The translations under genes were made by a program, and so were the position numbers. Positions 1 to 7,339 of a stretch of 7,885 bases of DNA are shown here, piece after piece. Source of the stretch: Bryobacteraceae bacterium (GTDB lineage: Bacteria > Acidobacteriota > Terriglobia > Bryobacterales > Bryobacteraceae); the NCBI GenBank assembly GCA_030039005.1, contig JASHQT010000426.1, positions 1 to 7,885 of the forward strand, written 5' to 3'. The notes under the pieces are model-generated. The model was not told where the DNA came from. It worked only from the letters and a program-made list of their open reading frames with translations, and did not search any database. Numbering within the stretch: the first letter of the stretch is position 1; every line of letters starts with the position of its first letter.

Positions 1-573
1 CTCGGACCTAGCGGCGCGGGGAAATCCACACTCGCCGATCTCCTGGTGCGGTTCTACGACCCGGATGCGGGCGCGATTCGCATCGACGGACGCGATCTGC
101 GCGACGTCCCGCTCACCGATCTGCGCCACGCCGTTCTGTTGGTGGATCAGGCGCCGTATCTTTTCCACGCCAGCATTCGCGAGAACATCGCTTACGCTCG
201 TCCCGAAGCCAGTTTGAACGAAATCGTCGAAGCCGCGCGGGGAGCGTCGATTCACGAGCGCATTCTGGCGCTGCCCGAAGGCTACGATACGGTCGTCGCC
301 GAGCGCGGCCAAACTTTGTCGGCCGGCGAGCGGCAGCGCATCGCGCTCGCCCGAGCCCTGCTCGCCAATCCCAAGGTCCTGATCCTCGACGAGCCGACTT
401 CGGCGCTCGACGAAGCCAACGAGCGCGCCATCGCCGAGACTCTGCTGCGCGTCGCCCAAGGCCGCACCGCCATCGTCATCACGCACCGCGCCACGCTCGC
501 CCGCATCGCCGATCAGACCATCTTCCTCGAACCAACCAGAGCGCCGCAGTTGGCCGCTAGTGCGCCGGGTTAG
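1..573 (+). CDS. ABC exporter ATP-binding domain, C-terminal fragment (5' end outside window)
   Basis: Open from the first base and ending at TAG 571-573, this gives 190 residues of an ABC ATPase. All nucleotide-binding elements are visible in order: Walker A GPSGAGKST (nt 4-30), a Q-loop VDQAPYLF with Gln at 148-150, signature LSAGERQR (from 316), Walker B VLILDEP with catalytic Glu at 391-393, D-loop SALD (400-411) and the H-loop His at 484-486. The Q-loop wording and the ERQRIALARALL extension are typical of exporter-type ATPases that are usually fused to a six-helix membrane domain, so the missing N-terminus probably holds that domain; this is inference. The signature has Ala where LSGGQ-type motifs have the first Gly, a tolerated variant, so the site looks functional. 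The substrate cannot be told. The gene converges on the regulator gene to its right and appears unrelated to it. The internal GTG at 46 lies after Walker A and is not a real start. Confidence 0.93.
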   Translation, partial: LGPSGAGKSTLADLLVRFYDPDAGAIRIDGRDLRDVPLTDLRHAVLLVDQAPYLFHASIRENIAYARPEASLNEIVEAARGASIHERILALPEGYDTVVAERGQTLSAGERQRIALARALLANPKVLILDEPTSALDEANERAIAETLLRVAQGRTAIVITHRATLARIADQTIFLEPTRAPQLAASAPG

Positions 574-590
574 TGCATCACTAGATAGTG
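557..590. repeat. Cluster of TAGTG/CACTA inverted repeats at the end of the ABC gene
   Basis: Four short units alternate in orientation: CTAGTG (557-562), TAGTG (571-575, overlapping the stop codon), CACTAG (579-584) and TAGTG (586-590). Several mutually exclusive small hairpins could form, for example 557-562 with 579-584 around a 16-nt loop, or 571-575 with 579-583 around 3 nt. No T-tract follows, so this is not a standard intrinsic terminator. It lies between two convergent genes, where a bidirectional terminator would be expected. Its function is unknown. Confidence 0.3.
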
Positions 591-639
591 GACCTCCGCC
601 GGCGCGGCGCAGTCAGTTCAGCCTTATCGGGAACGGCGC

Positions 640-1917
640 TTATCGGGGAGTCAAATCACGGTGCAGCACGTACGCGACATCGGTGGGAATACCGTCGGTA
701 AATTTCACTCGCACGACGACCTGGTAGTAGCGAGGAATCTGCCCCGAAGATCTCTTGAGTTTATTTACTAGAACGCGAGCCAAGGCCGCGTTGGTAAAGG
801 CCTGGACCGCCCCCTCGCGCCCCCAGGTTCGGGAACTTGTGAACGTTTGGATGACTCCGTTGCCGAGCGGTCCCGGCGCATGGGAGATCAACGCGTAAGC
901 TTCGCCGTCATTGGGCGCCGAACCGAACCGCCGGTCGGCAAAAAACGCCAGCTCTCCCGGGCGGGGATTCAAATTGCGAATGCCTTCCGGCGTTTGCACC
1001 AGCGCGGGCTTGAGCTGGATCCCGGGCCATTTCGAATCGATGATGACCTCCGGCCCGATCAGGATTACGTTGTTGTCGCCCAGTTCCTGCAGCGGCAATT
1101 GGCTGCTGCGCGCCAGCCGAATGTCTTGCCGTCGGCTTCCGAGAAGCTTGGCCATCAAAAAGGAAGACATCAGTTCCCCGGTGGGCATGTAGCTGTATGC
1201 AGGATGCATCTGCGGATTACCGAGAAGCTTGCGCAAGGCCGACAATTCCGGTGAAGCCTTCGCATCCTCCAGGCGCCGGATGGAGATTTTGCGAAAGAAA
1301 ATATCCGTGCCTTGCAGTTCAATAAAAAGCGGATCGGCGAGTGCAATCACGACCGGCCGGCTGGATCCCAGGAACGGCCGCCACAACTGCTCCAGTTCCG
1401 GTGTCCACCCGGAGCGGTTGGCGCTTGCATGCACGCTCCAAAGTGCGATGCCGGAATATACGCCCCAAATCGCTGCGATTGCCAACCCGGAGGCCAGTGC
1501 GAGGGTGATCATTCTCCAGCGCCGAACGTCGGGAGCCGGTGCTGGGCTGAGGGCGACGGGATTGCGGTCGTCTTCTAAGGGCGCAGTGCGAACTTCCCAC
1601 TTCAGTTTGAAGCGCCCTTTGGGCAACTCGAACACCACGGGGTCATCTTTGCCCTCGGTACGATAGTATTCGCCCAACTTTTGCCGGAGCCGCCCGACCT
1701 GCAGCCGTACGATGGCGTCGTGCCGTGGGTCATAACTCGACGGCTTACCGAATGCGTCGACGCCGATGGAATACTCCTTGAGCTGATCCGCCTCGCCGGC
1801 CACCGCTTTGTCCACCAGGAATCGCAACAAGCGCCGGAGCGCAGCCGAGGTGCGGAACGTTTCGCTCCGCAGAACGCGCTCCACCTCCACTGAAGGCTCC
1901 ATGTCGTGCAACAACAT
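640..1917 (-). CDS. ToxR/CadC-like membrane-anchored winged-helix regulator
   Basis: A 425-residue protein. Residues about 15-107 resemble an OmpR/PhoB-type winged helix: a conserved acidobacterial N-terminal helix region (RRLLRFLVDKAVAGEA, then LKEYSIGVDAF), the recognition-helix-like DAIVRLQVGRLRQKL (about 67-81) and the wing strand FELPKGRFKLKW (about 96-107). Residues 136-160 form one hydrophobic span preceded by RRWR (132-135), which predicts an inside-to-outside topology with about 265 residues in the periplasm. This is the layout of ToxR/CadC one-component regulators. The C-terminal part (QLWRPFLGSSRPVVIALADPLF, NNVILIGPE, then a late YALISHAPGP and a YYQVVVRVKF strand) matches a domain I recall from many uncharacterised acidobacterial proteins; its ligand is unknown. 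The ATG at 1917 is chosen because a TATACT box lies exactly 6 nt upstream, implying a leaderless mRNA; a Met at residue 6 is the alternative. The gene is divergent from the receptor operon, which it may control (inference). Confidence 0.8.
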   Translation of the reverse strand: MLLHDMEPSVEVERVLRSETFRTSAALRRLLRFLVDKAVAGEADQLKEYSIGVDAFGKPSSYDPRHDAIVRLQVGRLRQKLGEYYRTEGKDDPVVFELPKGRFKLKWEVRTAPLEDDRNPVALSPAPAPDVRRWRMITLALASGLAIAAIWGVYSGIALWSVHASANRSGWTPELEQLWRPFLGSSRPVVIALADPLFIELQGTDIFFRKISIRRLEDAKASPELSALRKLLGNPQMHPAYSYMPTGELMSSFLMAKLLGSRRQDIRLARSSQLPLQELGDNNVILIGPEVIIDSKWPGIQLKPALVQTPEGIRNLNPRPGELAFFADRRFGSAPNDGEAYALISHAPGPLGNGVIQTFTSSRTWGREGAVQAFTNAALARVLVNKLKRSSGQIPRYYQVVVRVKFTDGIPTDVAYVLHRDLTPR

Positions 1918-1923
1918 GCGGGC

Positions 1924-1953
1924 AGTATATCATTGGCGCGACTGGACAGTCGA
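1924..1953 (-). promoter_or_regulatory. Probable leaderless promoter of the winged-helix regulator
   Basis: Read on the minus strand, TATACT (1929 to 1924) matches the -10 consensus at 5 of 6 positions. It is followed by six bases and then directly by the ATG at 1917, so the expected transcription start coincides with the A of the start codon. A partial -35, TCGACT (1953 to 1948, 4 of 6), sits 18 bp further up. No purine-rich ribosome binding site precedes the ATG, which fits a leaderless message. Confidence 0.5.
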
Positions 1954-1959
1954 TTGTCC
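1944..1959. promoter_or_regulatory. 16-bp near-palindrome, candidate operator
   Basis: GGACAGTCGATTGTCC reads nearly the same on both strands: seven of eight base pairs match, with TCGA at the centre. It overlaps the putative -35 element of the regulator gene, where a bound dimer would block transcription. It could be an autoregulatory site or the site of another factor. No second copy was noticed near the receptor promoter, so its link to this regulator is inference. Confidence 0.3.
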
Positions 1960-1987
1960 CGGCGAACTATCAAAGGGCACGGACCAG

Positions 1988-2011
1988 CCGGTCAGATACC
2001 GGTTTGTAACC
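1988..2011. repeat. Overlapping short inverted repeats in the divergent control region
   Basis: CCGGT (1988-1992) and ACCGG (1998-2002) are inverted around 5 nt. A second overlapping pair, GGTT (2001-2004) and AACC (2008-2011), follows around 3 nt. They lie about 70 bp upstream of the receptor promoter -35 and could be activator sites, but arms this short can occur by chance. Confidence 0.2.
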
Positions 2012-2070
2012 ACGCAAGAATCGCCCGTACTACATTGATACTGTGTGAGTTATACGAATTAGCCGCTGCC

Positions 2071-2099
2071 TTGACAAAGGCCCGCCCAGGCAACATACT
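2071..2099 (+). promoter_or_regulatory. Sigma70-type promoter of the receptor-amidohydrolase operon
   Basis: A perfect -35 TTGACA (2071-2076) is separated by 17 bp from CATACT (2094-2099), a 4 of 6 match to TATAAT. The transcription start would lie near 2106, leaving a leader of roughly 107 nt before the ATG at 2213. This is the best promoter match in the window and points away from the regulator gene. Confidence 0.6.
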
Positions 2100-2155
2100 C
2101 ATCCACTAAAGACCCGATTTTGCTTACGCCGGCAGCCTGAAAATTGCGCATCCTT

Positions 2156-2175
2156 GCACATTTTCGGTAATGTGC
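2156..2175 (+). promoter_or_regulatory. Hairpin in the receptor mRNA leader
   Basis: GCACATT (2156-2162) and AATGTGC (2169-2175) form a perfect 7-bp stem around the 6-nt loop TTCGGT, which contains a UUCGG-like sequence. It lies inside the predicted leader, ending 20 nt before the ribosome binding site. There is no following U-run, so it is not an intrinsic terminator. It could stabilise the message or be bound by a regulator, or it could act as a DNA-level inverted repeat. Confidence 0.4.
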
Positions 2176-2195
2176 GGACCCGGCTCTTCACGCTT

Positions 2196-2204
2196 GGAAA
2201 GGGG
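2196..2204 (+). promoter_or_regulatory. Ribosome binding site of the receptor gene
   Basis: The purine run GGAAAGGGG lies 8 nt before the ATG at 2213. It supports this start, which also gives an intact signal peptide. Confidence 0.65.
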
Positions 2205-2212
2205 CTTACTGA

Positions 2213-5200
2213 ATGAAGAATCTCTCAAGGCACCTCGTAGTTGCTTTGTCTACGCTCGCCTGTCTTCCCGCGTTTGGACAATCTACTCTGGGCACGTTTG
2301 TCGGAACGGTCCAGGATCAGTCTGGCAGCGTCATCCCCGCCGTCACGGTGACCGCGACGAATGTGGATACTTCGACAACGCGCACCGCCGTATCGAACGA
2401 GGCAGGGCAATACGAATTTCCCAACATGCAGCCCGGGACCTACTCGATCACCGCGGAGAAGTCCGGCTTCGCGACCGTAAAGACCGACCGCGTCACGCTG
2501 GATGCGCGCCAGGAACGGCGCGTCGATTTGACCATGGGATTGGCCGCCGTTGCGCAGAGCGTGGAGGTGAACGCCGAGGCCGCCACCGTAAACACAGAGA
2601 ACGCCAACATATCCAACACCATCAACAACACCGTGGTGACGGATCTGCCGGCCAACTATCGAGGTAGCTCTAGCAGTCCGCTGGCTGCCATCGTTGCCCT
2701 TCCCAACGTACAACAGGATCAATACGGCAACATCGCCCTAACCGGTTCACTGCCCTTCATGACGGACTATAGCGTGGACGGCACCTCGACGGTGAATGTC
2801 CAGACCAACGGACCGGCCAGCAACATGTATCCGTCCACGGAAATGCTCGCTGAGTTCAAGGTATCGGCGATCAACAACAACGCCGAACTGGAGTCGTCGG
2901 CCGACGTGACCGTCACCACCAAGGGCGGTGGAAACGCGGTTCACGCAAGCGCGTTCGAATACCTTCAGAATCGAGCGTTGGACGCCACAGCCTACGGTTC
3001 GGTGGAGAAGCCGGCCAAAGTGTGGAACGATTTCGGAGCTAGCTTCAGCGGTCCGGTGGTGATCCCGAAACTCTACAATGGCCACAACCGAACATTCTTC
3101 TTCGTCGATTATGAAGGGAATCGCAAGCCAGGTTCCGACTTGGTGATCGACAACGTACCAACGACCGCCATGGTGGCTGGAAATCTGAACGGAGTGCCGG
3201 GCCCGCCGGCAGTGAATCCGTTCACCGGCGCACCGTTCCCCAACAATCAAATCCCCGCCAGCCTTCTCAACCCCGTGGCTCAAAAGCTGCTCACCACCTA
3301 TTATCCGGCTCCCAACTATGATTCGGGATCCACCACCGGCAACTACCGGACGCTCGAGCCATTGTCCAATCAGACTGACGGCTACGACGTCCGCATCGAC
3401 CAATACATCGGAACCAGGAATCAGCTCTTCGGCCGCTGGAGCTGGAAGAATCTTCCTTATCAAGCTGAGGCCTCGCCGGGAAGTCTTTCGCAATTGTTGC
3501 CGCCCGTCAATGTCCAGCAGGACAACCGCAACCTGGTTCTGTCCGACAGCTTTACGATTACACCGCAACTGGTGAACGAATTTCGGTTCGGATACAGCCA
3601 CCTGAACACCGCCCAGACCTATCCGTTCACCGGCGCTTCCGCGGTGGCGGCTCTGGGATTGCAAGGGCTGGATCTTTCCAACGCGGGTACGGATGGCGGC
3701 TTCCCCGGTTTCAATTTTGCGGCGGGCACGGGTTTTTCGACCATCGGCCATGACGACATCGGGCCTTCCAGCTCGCGCACGATCCAACTTACGGACAATC
3801 TTTCCTGGATCAAGGGCAAGCATACGCTGAAGTTTGGCGTCGACTACCGAGCGGTGAGTTATACCACGGTCAACAATTTCGGATTGTCGGATGAGTTCGG
3901 ATACCTGGACTTCTTTGGCTCCTTCAGCGGCAACGCGTTCGCCGATCTCCTGCTGGGATTGCCAAGCTTGAACATCGTATTCGATATCGGGCCGCATATC
4001 GACGAGATCTCGCACCACTTCGCCGCGTATGCACAGGACGAATGGCGCGTAACGAAAAACCTTACCCTCAGCTTCGGCCTGCGCTGGGAGCTGCAGCCCC
4101 CATTCACCGAGGCGCACGGCAACATCGCCAATTTCGATCCGGTGAACGGCGGCGAACTGGTGTATCCCAACGGCGGGTTGCCGCCGGCGGCGTCGGTGGT
4201 CTACAGCATCAATGGGTGTCCGGGCGTTGTGAGCACGCTTCCATGCTCGCCCGTCCTCACCGCGAGCCAGGCGGGGCTGCCGCAAGGACTGCGGTACACG
4301 TATTACAAGGATTTCGATCCGCGCTTCGGTATCGCTTGGCGGCCGTTCAACAACGACAAAACCGTGTTTCGCGCTGGGTTCGGCATCTTTACGGTTCCCA
4401 CCCTGGGTGGTGTCGCCTACCAAATGACGGGAACGGGGGCCACCAACTCGCCCACTTACATCAACGCGCTGGTGAACGGCAAGCCGCTGTTTCAACTGCC
4501 GTCGGTGGCGTATGGGAACGGGGGATTGGTGCCGAGCGACGTGGGCACTTACACCTTCGACGTCGCCCAGCAGATCAATTATCGCGATCCGGCATCGGCG
4601 CAGTGGAACGTGACCATCGAACACCAATTCTGGCAAACCTGGGTTGGCCGCATCAGTTACATCGGCGAAAATTCCTACCGGCTGCCGCTAACAACCGATC
4701 AAAATTCGATACGCCCCAGCACCACGCCCTACAGCCAGTCGGAAGAGCCTTTCCCGCAGTGGGGACCGATTTACCAGTTGGGAAATTGGGGATTCGCCAA
4801 TTACCAGGATATGGAGCTGCAAGCCACGCATCGCCTGGCAACTGGTTTCTATGTCCAGGCGCAATACGATTGGGCGAAGGACCTGAGCGATGCCAACAAC
4901 GATGCTCCCACCGGGTACGCCAACGAGCAAGGCAATTTCAGCGGTCCTCTCGGTTTCGTTGTTGGCGTCAACGACAGATTTGACCTGCGGGACGATCGCG
5001 GCAATGCGCCGGGCGATCGGCGGCAGCGGTTCCTGCTAACAGGAATCTATCAGCTTCCATTCGGCAATGGCCGGAAGTACCTGGCCAACTCGAATCGTTT
5101 CGTGAATGGAGTCTTGGGCGGGTGGCAGCTCAGCTCAATCGCGCTGGCCGAAACCGGACCCTACTTGACGCCTTACGATAGCAACGCGTCCCAGAGCCAG

Positions 5201-5626
5201 GCCAACATCAATGAGGCCAACCGGCCGGCCGTGGTCCGGCCCGATCAAATCGCAAGCTGCAACATTTCGAATCCCGGGCCCAATGGCTGGTTCAACGACA
5301 ACGCGTTCGTTCTCACGCCGGCCGGCGCCGGACGGATCGGCAACGCGGGCGTCGGAGTGTGCGAAGGGCCTGGAACGGTAACGATCGCGGCCGGGTTATC
5401 GAAGGTGTTCGTGGTGCGCGAGCGGGTGCGGCTGCGATTTGAATCCACGTTTACGAACATTCTGAACCATCCGAACTTCGCTCCCCCGGCATCGATGGAC
5501 GTCTCCTGCCTCACTCAGTTCGGAGGCAACAGTTCCACGTGCCCGTTCGGGGTTACGCAAAGTGTGCAATCTTCGGAAAACGCGGGTAATCGTGTGGGAC
5601 AATTATCTCTGCGGCTGGACTTTTAA
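2213..5626 (+). CDS. Oar-like TonB-dependent outer-membrane receptor with carboxypeptidase-regulatory-like domain
   Basis: A 1137-residue protein, the usual size for acidobacterial Oar-like receptors. Residues 1-22 are a signal peptide (Lys-Asn start, Arg6, hydrophobic core, cleavage near AFG-QS). Residues about 25-110 form a carboxypeptidase-regulatory-like beta domain (GTVQDQSGSVIPAVTVTATN, then EAGQYEFPNMQPGTYSI). A plug domain follows to about 265, then a beta-barrel to the end. Typical barrel landmarks are FGASFSGPVVIP near 274, NRTFFFVDYEGNR ending near 304, and NHPNF at 1085-1089; the protein ends in LRLDF with the terminal Phe used for barrel assembly. Such receptors import large or scarce nutrients using TonB energy. 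The substrate is not evident, and no SusD-like partner or clear TonB box was seen. Mature cysteines number six, in three local pairs: 669/678, 1016/1050 and 1099/1110. The amidohydrolase gene follows after 12 nt, suggesting co-transcription from the promoter at 2071. Confidence 0.93.
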   Translation: MKNLSRHLVVALSTLACLPAFGQSTLGTFVGTVQDQSGSVIPAVTVTATNVDTSTTRTAVSNEAGQYEFPNMQPGTYSITAEKSGFATVKTDRVTLDARQERRVDLTMGLAAVAQSVEVNAEAATVNTENANISNTINNTVVTDLPANYRGSSSSPLAAIVALPNVQQDQYGNIALTGSLPFMTDYSVDGTSTVNVQTNGPASNMYPSTEMLAEFKVSAINNNAELESSADVTVTTKGGGNAVHASAFEYLQNRALDATAYGSVEKPAKVWNDFGASFSGPVVIPKLYNGHNRTFFFVDYEGNRKPGSDLVIDNVPTTAMVAGNLNGVPGPPAVNPFTGAPFPNNQIPASLLNPVAQKLLTTYYPAPNYDSGSTTGNYRTLEPLSNQTDGYDVRIDQYIGTRNQLFGRWSWKNLPYQAEASPGSLSQLLPPVNVQQDNRNLVLSDSFTITPQLVNEFRFGYSHLNTAQTYPFTGASAVAALGLQGLDLSNAGTDGGFPGFNFAAGTGFSTIGHDDIGPSSSRTIQLTDNLSWIKGKHTLKFGVDYRAVSYTTVNNFGLSDEFGYLDFFGSFSGNAFADLLLGLPSLNIVFDIGPHIDEISHHFAAYAQDEWRVTKNLTLSFGLRWELQPPFTEAHGNIANFDPVNGGELVYPNGGLPPAASVVYSINGCPGVVSTLPCSPVLTASQAGLPQGLRYTYYKDFDPRFGIAWRPFNNDKTVFRAGFGIFTVPTLGGVAYQMTGTGATNSPTYINALVNGKPLFQLPSVAYGNGGLVPSDVGTYTFDVAQQINYRDPASAQWNVTIEHQFWQTWVGRISYIGENSYRLPLTTDQNSIRPSTTPYSQSEEPFPQWGPIYQLGNWGFANYQDMELQATHRLATGFYVQAQYDWAKDLSDANNDAPTGYANEQGNFSGPLGFVVGVNDRFDLRDDRGNAPGDRRQRFLLTGIYQLPFGNGRKYLANSNRFVNGVLGGWQLSSIALAETGPYLTPYDSNASQSQANINEANRPAVVRPDQIASCNISNPGPNGWFNDNAFVLTPAGAGRIGNAGVGVCEGPGTVTIAAGLSKVFVVRERVRLRFESTFTNILNHPNFAPPASMDVSCLTQFGGNSSTCPFGVTQSVQSSENAGNRVGQLSLRLDF

Positions 5627-5634
5627 AGGGAGAG
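5626..5634 (+). promoter_or_regulatory. Ribosome binding site of the amidohydrolase gene
   Basis: AAGGGAGAG begins at the last base of the receptor stop codon and its GGGAG core ends 6 nt before the ATG at 5639. It fixes the start that yields an intact Tat signal and supports coupled expression with the receptor. Confidence 0.7.
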
Positions 5635-5638
5635 ACAC

Positions 5639-7339
5639 ATGACAGTATCGCGTCGGGATTTCATCGGAGCGGCGGGAGCGGCTTCTCTGGGAGGGCTTGC
5701 GCTTTTACAGGCGCAGTCCACGTCGGCGGACCTGATTCTCTATAACGGCAAGATCGTTACCGTGGATGACGCTTTCTCGATTCGCGAAGCCATCGTCGTC
5801 AAGGACGGCCGCATCCTGGCCGTGGGCGGCAATGAACTGCGCAACCGGTATACCGCCGCGCGCTCCATCGATCTGCGCGGCCGCATGGTGATGCCGGGCT
5901 TTCACGATACCCACATCCATCTCGGCGGACACTCCCGCCGTTATATCGACCTGAACGATACGACTTCCATGGCGCAATTGAAGCAGCAGGTGAGCGAGAA
6001 AGCCAAGGAGCTGGGGCCCGGCCAGTGGATCACCGGCGGCGGCTGGGACGAGTATCATTTCACGGACGGACAGCAGAAGCCATTGCGGGGCGATCTGGAT
6101 GCCGCGGCGCCAAACAATCCCGTGGTGCTGGTGCGCGCCGGTGGCCACAGCTCGGTCGGCAACAGCAAGGCGCTCGAGCTGGCCGACATCAATTCCGCCA
6201 CGCCCGATCCTCCGCGCGGGCTCATCGAAAAGGACGCGAGCGGCGCACCGAATGGCGTGATTCGCGAGCGCAACGACCTTTACACGCGCTTGGTGCCCAA
6301 AGACAAGCCCGCCGACGTGCGCGAGAGCCTGCTCGAGGATGTCCGCAAGCAACTCCGGCTCGGCATTACCAGCGTGATCGAGGCAGGATCCACGGTGGAT
6401 CCCAATGTAGTCGGCGCGTACGCCGAGTGGGAGCTGTTGTATCAAAAGCACGGGGCCGAGCTGCCGCGGGCGTCCGTTCAAGTCGGCTACCCGTCTCCGC
6501 AAGGCCAAGCCAAGCTAGGCGCGATGCGGCTGAAAGAATTCGGCAAGAAGACCGGCGACGGCGACGACCGGTTGCGCGTCGGCTCGATCGGCGAAATGGC
6601 CGCCGACGGCGGTTTCACCGGGCCCACGGCCTGGTCGCTGGTGGACTACAAAGGACTCCCGGGATTTCGCGGCCGCGCTTTCTTCACCCCCGAGCAGATC
6701 CACGCCAATATCGAGGAGGGCCACAAGCTCGGCTGGCAATTCGGGATTCACGCCATCGGCGACGCGGCCATCGCGATGACCGTCGACGCCTATGACAAAG
6801 TGCTGCACGATTATCCGCGCAATGACCATCGCCATTATCTGTGCCACTTCACCGTGCTTCCTCCCGCTCGCACGATGGAGATCATGGCGAAAGACAAAAT
6901 CCACATCGCGCAGCAACCCAATTTCACTTACAACCTGGAAGGGCGTTACGTCGAGACGTTGGAGGGGAACCGGCTCGCGACCAATAATTCGATTACCACT
7001 CCCGTCAAGAAATACGGGCTGTTCATGGCCTTCGGCAGCGATAACCTCCCCATCGGCCCGATGGTGGGTTTGTACGCCGCCGTCACTCGCAAGGGGGAAA
7101 GCGGGAAGGTTTACGGTCCGGGCGAAGCAGTTAGCATCCGCGAGGCGGTCACGATGTACACGCGGAACGGCGCTTTCCTGACGCGCGAGGAAAAGATCAA
7201 AGGCACGCTCGAGGCCGGGAAGGTGGCCGACATGATCGTGCTGCCGGAGGATCTGCTCAACGTATCTCCAGAAAAGATTCTCAAGATGCAAGTCGACATG
7301 ACGATCATTGGCGGCAAGGTGCTCTACGAGCGCGTCTAG
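5639..7339 (+). CDS. Tat-exported YtcJ-type metal-dependent amidohydrolase (amidohydrolase family 3)
   Basis: A 566-residue protein. The N-terminus carries a twin-arginine signal SRRDFI (residues 4-9), an Ala/Gly/Leu-rich core and a likely cleavage after A25, so the folded enzyme should act in the periplasm. The composite domain begins DLILYNGKIVTVDD, with IDLRGRMVMPGFHDTHIH following; His92 and His94 form the metal-binding HxH. Other family landmarks are GGWDEYHF, a conserved HSSVGNSKALEL segment, GIHAIGDAA with His371, CHFTVL with His403, and GSDNLP with Asp468, the usual acidic ligand position. The C-terminus (KGTLEAGKVADMIVL, then a final beta strand) is complete. Known relatives include YtcJ of Bacillus subtilis and N-substituted formamide deformylase, which hydrolyse C-N bonds in amides; the actual substrate here cannot be read from sequence. 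It sits 12 nt behind the receptor gene, which suggests that it processes what the receptor imports. No frameshift or missing core residue was seen. Confidence 0.92.
   Translation: MTVSRRDFIGAAGAASLGGLALLQAQSTSADLILYNGKIVTVDDAFSIREAIVVKDGRILAVGGNELRNRYTAARSIDLRGRMVMPGFHDTHIHLGGHSRRYIDLNDTTSMAQLKQQVSEKAKELGPGQWITGGGWDEYHFTDGQQKPLRGDLDAAAPNNPVVLVRAGGHSSVGNSKALELADINSATPDPPRGLIEKDASGAPNGVIRERNDLYTRLVPKDKPADVRESLLEDVRKQLRLGITSVIEAGSTVDPNVVGAYAEWELLYQKHGAELPRASVQVGYPSPQGQAKLGAMRLKEFGKKTGDGDDRLRVGSIGEMAADGGFTGPTAWSLVDYKGLPGFRGRAFFTPEQIHANIEEGHKLGWQFGIHAIGDAAIAMTVDAYDKVLHDYPRNDHRHYLCHFTVLPPARTMEIMAKDKIHIAQQPNFTYNLEGRYVETLEGNRLATNNSITTPVKKYGLFMAFGSDNLPIGPMVGLYAAVTRKGESGKVYGPGEAVSIREAVTMYTRNGAFLTREEKIKGTLEAGKVADMIVLPEDLLNVSPEKILKMQVDMTIIGGKVLYERV

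Noticed and set aside
847..1666. Overlapping plus-strand frames opposite the winged-helix regulator
   Set aside because: The minus-strand protein has a coherent winged helix, membrane span and conserved C-terminal domain; the plus-strand translations have none.
2225..2263. Possible lipoprotein signal in the receptor because of Cys17
   Set aside because: The residues before Cys17 (Thr-Leu-Ala) do not fit a lipobox at the -3 position, and an ordinary cleavage site follows after Gly22.
2747..4636. A 629-codon open frame on the minus strand
   Set aside because: It lies entirely inside the receptor gene, whose protein has clear domain landmarks throughout. It is rich in Arg, Val, Gly and His as expected from antisense GC-rich codons, and shows no recognisable motif or ribosome binding site.
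4042..4983. A 313-codon plus-strand frame within the receptor gene
   Set aside because: Out-of-frame shadow of the receptor; Arg- and Gln-rich composition and no family features.
5705..7291. Two long minus-strand frames (5705-6508 and 6515-7291) opposite the amidohydrolase
   Set aside because: Antisense shadows of a gene with all catalytic motifs intact; their translations show no domain.
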